From Arthrobacter sp. PAMC 25486 (GTDB taxonomy: Bacteria > Actinomycetota > Actinomycetes > Actinomycetales > Micrococcaceae), in contig NZ_CP007595.1 in assembly GCF_000785535.1 (NCBI RefSeq), forward strand, positions 1,798,001-1,862,000: a stretch of 64,000 nucleotides of DNA, given 5' to 3'. Each line of letters starts with the position of its first letter. Positions within the stretch are counted from its first letter, which is position 1. A model generated the notes under the pieces. The model saw only the letters and a program-made list of their open reading frames with translations, made no database searches and was not told the DNA's origin. Below are positions 54,361-61,559 of this stretch, piece after piece. The position numbers were made by a program, and so were the translations under genes.

Positions 54361-54418
54361 CGGCGGCTGGTTGGCTCTTGTGGGTGATGCATCGCCGCCA
54401 AGAGCCAACCAGCCGCCG
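54361..54418. terminator. 20-bp perfect inverted repeat between converging genes
   Basis: Arms 54361-54380 and 54399-54418 are exact complements (CGGCGGCTGGTTGGCTCTTG and its partner) with an 18-nt loop that contains GATGCATC. It serves as a likely two-way terminator; a short T-run (54424-54427) follows on the plus strand. Confidence 0.8.
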
Positions 54419-54433
54419 TGCCGTTTTAATCGT

Positions 54434-55066
54434 CTAGGGATCCAGGTCGTCCCCACCCATTCCGCTGATGTTGCGGGCGGCGGCAAAGGAAGCCCCGGCG
54501 AGAAAGGCCTTCGCGGTTTCCAGCTCCGGATAGCCCTCCAATTCGGCCCAGAAAGCGGGGCTGTGGTTGGGATGGATCAGGTGCGCCAGTTCGTGCAGCA
54601 CCACGTAGTCGAGCACCCATTCGGGCATGCCCTGCACATGGTGTGAGATGCGGATGGTTTTGCGTGCCGGGGTGGCAGAGCCCCAACGGTCATTCTGGTT
54701 GCTGACCCATCGCACTGAGTCGGGGCGGGCGCGGGAGCCGAGATACTTCCTGCTCAGCGACAGGCTGCGCTGCAGAAGCGCTTCGTCACTGGCGGGGATC
54801 CTCCGCTGCCGCTCGCGCCGGCTCGCCTCCAGCTTGGCGGCCATGTGCGGCACCCAGTATTTTTCTTCTTCCAGCGTCAACCTGGCCGGGACTGCTATGA
54901 CCGCTTGACCGTCCTCCCAAAAAGCGCTCAGCCCGGTTTTGCGCCGGGCGGTGCGCCGAACAATCACTGGATTGCCGTTGCTGAGCAGGTGCGCGGAGAC
55001 GGAGTCCCCCAGCGGGCCGGGGGTGCCGGTGCCAAGGGTTCGACGCGGGGATGCTGGTGCTGCCAT
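54434..55066 (-). CDS. YgjP-like / M48-type metallopeptidase
   Basis: A 210-residue cytosolic zinc peptidase of the YgjP/WSS1-like (DUF45) group. The metal motif is 'VVLHELAHLIHPNHSPAFW' (about residues 158-176), with two His of HELAH and the third in 'NHSPAFW'. 'RWGSATPARKTIRISH' (about 130) is a family signature. Role unknown; relatives act on DNA-protein crosslinks, and the neighbourhood encodes DNA-repair helicases. A longer frame to 55192 is Cys-rich without homology. A TACCGT box ends 6 nt before ATG 55066. Confidence 0.87.
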   Translation of the reverse strand: MAAPASPRRTLGTGTPGPLGDSVSAHLLSNGNPVIVRRTARRKTGLSAFWEDGQAVIAVPARLTLEEEKYWVPHMAAKLEASRRERQRRIPASDEALLQRSLSLSRKYLGSRARPDSVRWVSNQNDRWGSATPARKTIRISHHVQGMPEWVLDYVVLHELAHLIHPNHSPAFWAELEGYPELETAKAFLAGASFAAARNISGMGGDDLDP

Positions 55067-55228
55067 GCATCGACGGTACAACGAATCCCGGCACTTTTTG
55101 TAACTGCCACAGCAAAATGTGGACAACCCCTGCCTGTGGATAACTCTGCACGCCGAGCACGCCAACGTGCCATGATCAGGACAGGGAAACACGCTGGAAG
55201 AGTCTGCTCAACAGTGCGGGAGGGCATC

Positions 55229-56323
55229 ATGGCAACTATCAATCCGGGGCTTCGCATGGTTCGCCGTGGCGGGCACAGCGTTCAGATCGGCATGGGCGCA
55301 GGCGGGAAGATCCTGACCGGGTTGCAAGACGCTGAAATGGAGTTCGTGGAGGCATTGCATCACGGGATTGCCGACAAGAAGGTGATGGAGAAGGCCGCAG
55401 CCCTGGGTGTGGACATCCTGCGCGCCCAGGAAATTTGCACGAAGTTGATGGGTCTGCTCTTCACCGACGCCGACCTGCGCACGCAGGGTTTTCGTGCCGA
55501 ACGCCTGCTCCCCGAACGCCTTGCCCTGTTAGGTTTGTATCAGGGCCCCTGCAATGACTTCATGACCCGTCGCGAGCAGGCAGTGGTCCATCTCATCGGA
55601 TTGGGGCGCACGGGGGCTGCATTGGCCGCCGTGCTGGTCAGCGCCGGTTTGGGCACCATCTTGTTGGAGGATGACAGGGCGGTTGCGGCCGCCGATGTGG
55701 GCCCCGGCGCGTTTGCACTCAGCGACATTGGCCTGGCCAGGTCCATTGCCGTGCGGCGCCAGCTGCTGCGAATTGATCCTGGCACCCAGGCCCATGTGGT
55801 GCACGACGGCGGGGCCTCGGCTCCCGGCCCGGCTTGCCTTGACCTTGCCGTCATGGTGGGGCATGACACCGCCTCAGCAGAGACTGCAGCACGTTTTCTG
55901 GCGGCCGAGCGTCCGCACCTTTTTGTGTTGCTCCGTGAGCAGGACGGCACGATCGGCCCGCTGGTCGTCCCGGGGGAAACGGCATGTGCCGAATGTGTGG
56001 ACAGGAACCGCACCGTCGTGGACCCGCAGTGGTTGGACATCTCCGCCCAGCTTGCCGCCAAGGCGGCCCACCCCCCGGGGCGCAAGCCAAGGGCTGAACA
56101 TCTGGAGAACGTGGCCCTGGCCATGACATTGGCCGGGGCGGCAGCCACACAGATCCTGCTGTTTCTGGATGCCGTCAACCAGCCAAATTCGTGGTCTTCG
56201 GTGTTGACCTTCCATCAGGACAATGGCAGGTGGACCCGGCAGGAGTTCAGCGCCCATCCAGACTGCGGCTGCCAGTGGCAGAATCAGTCCCTGGCCAGGA
56301 TTTCCAAAACAGCCTCACCGTAA
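55229..56323 (+). CDS. ThiF/E1-like protein of the TOMM leader-binding type
   Basis: A 364-residue protein. A Rossmann-type motif 'VHLIGLGRTGAALAAVL' (about residue 120) opens a ThiF/E1-like domain. Paired cysteines in 'CAECVDR' (about 255) and 'DCGCQW' (about 350) could bind zinc. The N-terminal 100 residues could be a peptide-recognition (RRE-like) region, as in proteins annotated as TOMM precursor leader-binding or cyclodehydratase partners. No YcaO partner or precursor peptide is seen nearby, so the role is unknown. ATG 55229 has GGGAGGG 4 nt upstream. Its 3' end overlaps the converging uvrD2 by 40 nt. Confidence 0.78.
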   Translation: MATINPGLRMVRRGGHSVQIGMGAGGKILTGLQDAEMEFVEALHHGIADKKVMEKAAALGVDILRAQEICTKLMGLLFTDADLRTQGFRAERLLPERLALLGLYQGPCNDFMTRREQAVVHLIGLGRTGAALAAVLVSAGLGTILLEDDRAVAAADVGPGAFALSDIGLARSIAVRRQLLRIDPGTQAHVVHDGGASAPGPACLDLAVMVGHDTASAETAARFLAAERPHLFVLLREQDGTIGPLVVPGETACAECVDRNRTVVDPQWLDISAQLAAKAAHPPGRKPRAEHLENVALAMTLAGAAATQILLFLDAVNQPNSWSSVLTFHQDNGRWTRQEFSAHPDCGCQWQNQSLARISKTASP

Positions 56324-58431
56324 CGTTCAAGCTTGGCCGGCCCCACACCCGGCAGTGCCGCCAGGGCGTCCAGGTCCTGCGGTGCCGCCTCGGCGATGGC
56401 CATCAACGTGGCATCCGTAAACACCACAAACGCAGGAACTGCCGCGCTTGTTGCCTCACCGAGCCGCCATGCTCGCAGCTGTTCAAAGACAGCCTCGTCG
56501 TAGCCTGGCGGGCATTCCACGCAGCGCCCCACCTTGCGTTCCGCCCCGGTGTTGAGGATTTTCCCGCACACCCTGCACACGGACGGCCCGGCTGCTTTTC
56601 GGGACTTGCGCGTGGTGGCCATGCGCGGTCCCGTTGGCGCCCCACCAACGGACCCAGGCCGCAAGGCGTCAAGGAAGCGCGACGGTTTACGGTTCGCCCG
56701 GCCGCCAGGTGTGCGCGCCGTGGACCAGGAAAAGTTCAGGAACTCCCGGGCACGGGTGATGCCCACATACAACAGCCGCCGCTCCTCATCCACCGTTTCC
56801 GGAGTGTCGGCAAAGGAGATCGGCATCAGGCCTTCACTCAGGCCAACAAGGAACACCGCATCCCACTCAAGCCCCTTGGCCGAGTGAAGGGACGCCAGGG
56901 TGACGCCCTGCACTGTCGGCGCGTGCTGGGCTGAGGCCCGGTCCTGCAGCTCAGCAACAAAGTCCACCAAGGTAAAGGTGTGCTCGGGGGTGCTGCGTGA
57001 AACCACCAGTTCATCGGCCAGCGCCACAATGGCGGAGAGCGACTCCCACCGTTCCCGCACGGCGCCACCGGTCTTGGGCGCGTCAGGCTGGTATCCCAGG
57101 TTGTTGAGCACATCCCGCACCAGTTGGCCCAGTGGTTCATCCTCTGCCGCACGGCTTGCCGCCCGCAGCTGCAGCATGGAATCACGGACTTCCTTGCGGG
57201 CAAAGAAGCGTTCACCGCCGCGGAGCTGGTAGCCAACCCCGGCAGCTGTCAAGGCCTGTTCGTAGGCCTCGGACTGTCCGTTGGTCCTAAACAGCACGGC
57301 GATCTCGCTGGCCTTGGTGCCGTGCTCAATCAGCGTCTTGATGCGGGCTGCCACGGCAGCCGCCTCAGCCTCATCATCGCTGCACTCCAGGAACTCTGGC
57401 GCAGGCCCGCTGGGCCGCTGGGCAAGCAGCTCAAGCGGCTTGGACCACAACGCATCGGCCGTCATCCCGCCGCTGCGCCTGCTGCCCAACAAGGTGTTTG
57501 CCAAGCCCACAACCTGCGGTGTGGAACGGTAGTCCCGCACCAGCTTCACCACATTGGCGCTCGGGTATTGCTTGGGGAAATCCAGGAGATGTCGCGGCGT
57601 GGCACCTGTGAAGGAGTAAATGGTCTGGCTGGCATCGCCAACCACGCACAGGTCGTCGCGCCCGCCCAGCCACAGATCCAGCATGCGTTGCTGGAGCGGG
57701 GACACGTCCTGGTACTCGTCCACAACAAAGTGCCGGTACTGGTCGCGCACGGTGGCGGCCACCCGCGGATCTTCCTGCAAGATGCCCACGGTAATCAGCA
57801 GAACATCCTCAAAGTCGATCAGGTTCCGGTCTGCCTTCACATCCTCATAGGCCTGGAACAGGCGCCCAACGGCCAACTTGTCCAGACCGCCCGGCTCGCC
57901 GCGGTCCACCGCCTTCACAAGGTACGTCTCAGGGGTCAGCATGGAAACTTTTGCCCACTCAATTTCGGCGGCAAGGTCCCTAATCGCGGCCCTGTCCGTG
58001 GGCAGCCGCAGCCGCCGGGCAGCCTCGGCAATAATTTGCGCCTTATGGTCCAGCAGCCCCGGGAGCTGACCTCCGACGGCGTGCGGCCAGAAATACTGCA
58101 ACTGCCGTAACGCTGCGGCGTGGAAGGTGCGCGCCTGGACAGTGCCCACGCCCAAGTCGCGCAGCCGGGTTCGCATTTCAGCTGCGGCACGGGCAGTGAA
58201 AGTCACGGCAAGGAGCCTGTTGGGGTTGTAAACGCCCGTGTGCACGCCATAGGCGATGCGGTGAGTGATGGCTCGGGTTTTTCCTGTGCCGGCCCCGGCC
58301 AAGACACACAGTGGCCCGTTCAAGGTGGTGGCAACCTGGCGCTGCTCCTCGTCTAGTCCTGCAAGGATGTGCTGCTCCGCTGTGTGCTCATCCATGACCG
58401 GAAGGCCAGATTGCTGCGGGTCAAAACTCAT
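56284..58431 (-). CDS. uvrD2: ATP-dependent DNA helicase UvrD2
   Basis: A 715-residue SF1 helicase. Walker A 'LAGAGTGKTRAITHRI' (about residue 47), motif II 'VDEYQDVSPLQQ' (about 235), 'VVGDASQTIYSF' (about 260), 'SLHSAKGLEWDAVFLVG' (about 530) and 'LLYVGITRARE' (about 570). A tetracysteine site ('CRVCG' and 'CVEC', about 620-640) and a C-terminal HRDC domain ('PGVGPAKLERYGE') mark the UvrD2 subgroup. It unwinds DNA in repair. ATG overlaps the nudC stop (ATGA). Confidence 0.95.
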   Translation of the reverse strand: MSFDPQQSGLPVMDEHTAEQHILAGLDEEQRQVATTLNGPLCVLAGAGTGKTRAITHRIAYGVHTGVYNPNRLLAVTFTARAAAEMRTRLRDLGVGTVQARTFHAAALRQLQYFWPHAVGGQLPGLLDHKAQIIAEAARRLRLPTDRAAIRDLAAEIEWAKVSMLTPETYLVKAVDRGEPGGLDKLAVGRLFQAYEDVKADRNLIDFEDVLLITVGILQEDPRVAATVRDQYRHFVVDEYQDVSPLQQRMLDLWLGGRDDLCVVGDASQTIYSFTGATPRHLLDFPKQYPSANVVKLVRDYRSTPQVVGLANTLLGSRRSGGMTADALWSKPLELLAQRPSGPAPEFLECSDDEAEAAAVAARIKTLIEHGTKASEIAVLFRTNGQSEAYEQALTAAGVGYQLRGGERFFARKEVRDSMLQLRAASRAAEDEPLGQLVRDVLNNLGYQPDAPKTGGAVRERWESLSAIVALADELVVSRSTPEHTFTLVDFVAELQDRASAQHAPTVQGVTLASLHSAKGLEWDAVFLVGLSEGLMPISFADTPETVDEERRLLYVGITRAREFLNFSWSTARTPGGRANRKPSRFLDALRPGSVGGAPTGPRMATTRKSRKAAGPSVCRVCGKILNTGAERKVGRCVECPPGYDEAVFEQLRAWRLGEATSAAVPAFVVFTDATLMAIAEAAPQDLDALAALPGVGPAKLERYGEAVLEILARD

Positions 58432-59375
58432 GCGTTGTCACCGGGCTCAAGTATGGGGCCGCCGTACCAGTGCTCAATCAGGGACCGGGCAATGGACAGC
58501 CTGTGCGAAATAATTGCTTCGCCGCTGAGAACTGCGGCCTGCAGTTCCTCGCGGCCGAACCAGCGGGCAGCCCGCACCTCCACGTTGTCAGGCGTGGCCG
58601 CAACGTCGGTGGTGTAGCCAATGAAGCCCAGCATGAGTGAACGCGGAAAAGGCCACGCCTGCGAGGAAGAGTACTCAAGGGCATGCATGTGGACGCCCAC
58701 CTCTTCCTGAATTTCGCGGACGGCCGCCTCTTCAGCACTCTCGCCCGCCTCAACAAAACCGGCGACCGTGGAATACCTGTTTTCTTCCCACTGGAAGTTG
58801 TTGGCCAGCAGAATCCGCTCGTCGGCTCCAACGATGGCCACGATGACGGCCGGGTCTGTGCGTGGAAAATGTTCCGAACCGTCCTGGACGCAGCGCCGCA
58901 TCCAGCCAGAGAACTGCGCCTCGGTGGGACTACCGCACCGGGGGCAGTTCGTGTGGGTGCCATGCCAATTGGAGATGGCTTGGGCAACCACAAAAGTCTG
59001 GGCATCGCCCACACTGAGTTGCCGTGCCGCGTCCCTATACCCGGCAAACTCGACGCCCCCAGGCAGCCAGGTGAGGTCACCGGCGTCGTACGGAAGAACC
59101 TGGAGCACAATGTCGGTGCCCGCCCGCAAAGGGTGCCCGTGGCCAGCCAACACCTTGCCGAGGTACACAGGGACCGTCCCGGCGGGAAGGGCAGCAGGGA
59201 GCCCTGCCGGGTCGAAATAGCCGACCTCGGAACCGCTCAAAAGCGCCTTGCCGCGGTGAAAAAACATCACCTTATGGGTGGGGGAAGCCAGCACCGCCGC
59301 CAAATACCCTGGTTCGCTGCGCTGCTCGCATTGGCGATCAAGCACGGATTCGGGTGAGGGGTTGGCTTTGGTCAT
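58428..59375 (-). CDS. nudC: NAD(+)/NADH pyrophosphatase (Nudix)
   Basis: A 315-residue NADH pyrophosphatase. The Nudix box is 'GFVEAGESAEEAAVREIQEEVGV' in parts (about 205-227), followed by the NADH-specific 'SQAWPFPRSLM' (about 240). The zinc ribbon has 'CPRCG' and 'RRC' (about 140-160); the usual fourth Cys is not at its place ('CVQDGSEHFPR'), and the His there may serve. It hydrolyses NADH (and possibly NAD-capped RNA 5' ends). The frame is open far upstream to 60584 but antisense to the kinase-like gene; ATG 59375 is the real start. Confidence 0.93.
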   Translation of the reverse strand: MTKANPSPESVLDRQCEQRSEPGYLAAVLASPTHKVMFFHRGKALLSGSEVGYFDPAGLPAALPAGTVPVYLGKVLAGHGHPLRAGTDIVLQVLPYDAGDLTWLPGGVEFAGYRDAARQLSVGDAQTFVVAQAISNWHGTHTNCPRCGSPTEAQFSGWMRRCVQDGSEHFPRTDPAVIVAIVGADERILLANNFQWEENRYSTVAGFVEAGESAEEAAVREIQEEVGVHMHALEYSSSQAWPFPRSLMLGFIGYTTDVAATPDNVEVRAARWFGREELQAAVLSGEAIISHRLSIARSLIEHWYGGPILEPGDNA

Positions 59376-59549
59376 GTTTCTACCGTACGCATCCACTGCA
59401 GATTTTGACATTCCTGCCGCCGTTACTGTGGATAACCATGCGCGCGTTGGAGGCGTATTTGGCCCTGTTGTGACAGGAGAACTTGCGACTCGCCGCCCCA
59501 ACGACGCCGGGTTGGCGGCTTCGCGCTCTACGGTGGAGGGGTGAGAAGA

Positions 59550-60878
59550 ATGACAGCAATTGAATTGGCCGCGATAGCCAGCGCCGCCGTGCCCGGACTC
59601 AACGTCACAGCGTTCGGTCCGGAACCCGATGATGGCGCCAATTTCTGTTCTGCCTTGCTTGTGGATTCGGAAAACCGCCGCTGGCGTGTGCGCTCCCCCC
59701 GCCATGCCGAGGCCAGCACCCGGCTGGAAACCGAGCGCCAGGTTTTGCGGGCCTTTTCCCCCGCCATCCGCGCCGAGCTGCCCTTCCTGCTGCCCACCGT
59801 CGCCGGAACCGTCAGGCAAGGCGAACTGATCACTTTTGTGTACTCGCACATTGCAGGCAAGGCCGAAACTGTGGACGACCTGGCCACCGGCAGTGCCACC
59901 CTGGCCTTGGAAATTGGTCGGGCCATCGCCGCCATTCATGACCTGCCACAGGAACTTGTCACCACCTTTGACCTGCCCAGTTACACGGCCAATGAGTTTC
60001 GCCAGCGCAAGCTGAACGAGCTGGACCAGGCCGCCACCACGGGCAAGATCCCGCCGTCGCTGCTGCGCCGCTGGGAGCACGCCATGGAGGATGTGGCCCT
60101 GTGGCGCTTCAATTCCTGCGTGGTCCACGGCGACCTGCACGAAGATAACATCCTGCTCGACGGCGATGCGGTCAGCGCCGTCATTGGCTGGACCGACCTG
60201 CGCGTGGGCGACCCGGCCGACGATTTCGCCTGGTTGGTGGCCGTCAACGACCCCGACTTTGTTGACACCGTCATGCAGGCCTATGCCGCGGCGCGCAACG
60301 AAACTCCCGACCCCCACCTGTTGCGCCGCGCAGCCCTGAGCGCCGAATTTGCGCTGGCCCAGTGGCTCGTCAAGGGTTACGCGGCCGACAGTGCCCGCAT
60401 GGTTGAGGACGCCGAGTCCATGCTGCGCACGCTCGAAGCCGACATCGCCGAGCACGGCGGGCAGCCGATCAGCATCGAAACGGCCGTTGCCCCGGCCGCA
60501 CCGGCTGAGGACCCTGCCCAGGTCCCACCGGTTGAGGTCGCTGCGCCGGCCGCCCCCGTCGTGGTCGCTGCCCCGGTTGTTCAAGTTGTTCCGGTTGAAA
60601 AAGTGTCAGCCGCACCTATCCCGGAAACGGCTGACCGGCCGGCAGCCCATGAAGAGCCTAAAGCAACGGACGACGCCGTTGCTGCCGCCGCCCCCGCTGA
60701 GGCCGGCACCGAAAGTGCCACCGGGGCAGGCACGGATGCGGCGCTCGATTCTGCTGAGGCCACAGAGACCTCCGAGAAGGATTCAGCAACAGCGGAATCC
60801 GGAGACTCTGGCATCACCAAGGCGGCAACTGAGGATGTGGACACCACTGCCATGAAGGTCATCCCGCTTGAGAAGTAG
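59550..60878 (+). CDS. Aminoglycoside/macrolide phosphotransferase-like protein
   Basis: A 442-residue protein. The first about 300 residues have the APH kinase-like fold with the catalytic loop 'VVHGDLHEDNILLDGD' (about 190). The following metal loop reads 'VIGWTDLRVGDPADDFAW' with Gly where most members have Asp of the 'IDW' motif. The last about 140 residues are an Ala/Pro/Glu/Thr-rich low-complexity tail. It may phosphorylate a metabolite or be a weak or non-catalytic kinase; drug resistance should not be assumed. ATG 59550 has GGAGGG 9 nt upstream. Confidence 0.82.
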   Translation: MTAIELAAIASAAVPGLNVTAFGPEPDDGANFCSALLVDSENRRWRVRSPRHAEASTRLETERQVLRAFSPAIRAELPFLLPTVAGTVRQGELITFVYSHIAGKAETVDDLATGSATLALEIGRAIAAIHDLPQELVTTFDLPSYTANEFRQRKLNELDQAATTGKIPPSLLRRWEHAMEDVALWRFNSCVVHGDLHEDNILLDGDAVSAVIGWTDLRVGDPADDFAWLVAVNDPDFVDTVMQAYAAARNETPDPHLLRRAALSAEFALAQWLVKGYAADSARMVEDAESMLRTLEADIAEHGGQPISIETAVAPAAPAEDPAQVPPVEVAAPAAPVVVAAPVVQVVPVEKVSAAPIPETADRPAAHEEPKATDDAVAAAAPAEAGTESATGAGTDAALDSAEATETSEKDSATAESGDSGITKAATEDVDTTAMKVIPLEK

Positions 60879-60946
60879 TCTGCGTGCCACCGCCGACAAG
60901 GTGGTGGCCCGAGCCAAAGGCACCGATCTGTGCCAGACTGTCGCCC

Positions 60947-61441
60947 ATGGGGACAGCAAAGAGGTTTTTGGCACTCATCAGCACCGCAGCCGTCGCTGCC
61001 TTGGCATTGTCAGGGTGTGCAACACCGGCGGACATGCCAGTAGCCCCTACAACTGAGGCATCGGCTTCCACGCCGCCCACGGAGAGAATTCTGGCCGCAC
61101 AGAAAGCCTTGATCGCAGAGGGACCGACTCCCGGAACGCTCATTGAACAGTCCACCGGTTCGGGAAAAAGCGTTTTCAACCTGTCAGGACTCACAGACAA
61201 GCAAAAACTGATTGGCCTGGTCATCAACTGCGACGGACCAGGTGGGTGGAGCGCCGGCATTTCCTCCGAGCAAGGGATATCGGGCAGCGGCGACTGTTCC
61301 CCGACCAACCACGGCTCCATGACTTTCGCCCCAGCAGACCCGGCAGAGGTCAGCAGCGTTACGGTGGATGTACCTGCCGGGACCACTTTCTGGATCACCA
61401 TCTATTCAAACAGGCAACTGGCCTACGACAGCATCTACTAG
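60947..61441 (+). CDS. Small lipoprotein of unknown function
   Basis: 164 residues. A signal peptide (about 1-23) ends in LALSGC, so the protein is lipid-anchored at Cys24. A Thr/Pro/Ala-rich linker (about 27-45) leads to a domain of about 115 residues with two further Cys ('INCDGPGGW', 'SGDCSPTNHG') that could form a disulfide and an end rich in beta-type residues ('VTVDVPAGTTFWITIYS'). I do not recognise the family. A CAGACT box lies 7 nt before the ATG. Confidence 0.8.
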   Translation: MGTAKRFLALISTAAVAALALSGCATPADMPVAPTTEASASTPPTERILAAQKALIAEGPTPGTLIEQSTGSGKSVFNLSGLTDKQKLIGLVINCDGPGGWSAGISSEQGISGSGDCSPTNHGSMTFAPADPAEVSSVTVDVPAGTTFWITIYSNRQLAYDSIY

Positions 61442-61559
61442 CTCTTCTGATCTGACCCTCCCCACCGGCACCCCAACCTCGTGCCTTGGCCAGGGAACCC
61501 TGCCGGTGTGGGCCCAAGCAAACGGCGAAGATCGTGTCCAAAACGCGCATTTTCGCCGT

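Noticed and set aside
59376..60584. Upstream extension of nudC to a 718-residue protein
   Set aside because: The extension is antisense to the kinase-like gene and has no homology; a normal nudC start is available at 59375.
59550..60878. Antibiotic-resistance phosphotransferase
   Set aside because: The fold is shared with resistance enzymes, but the altered metal loop, long tail and housekeeping neighbourhood do not support a resistance call.
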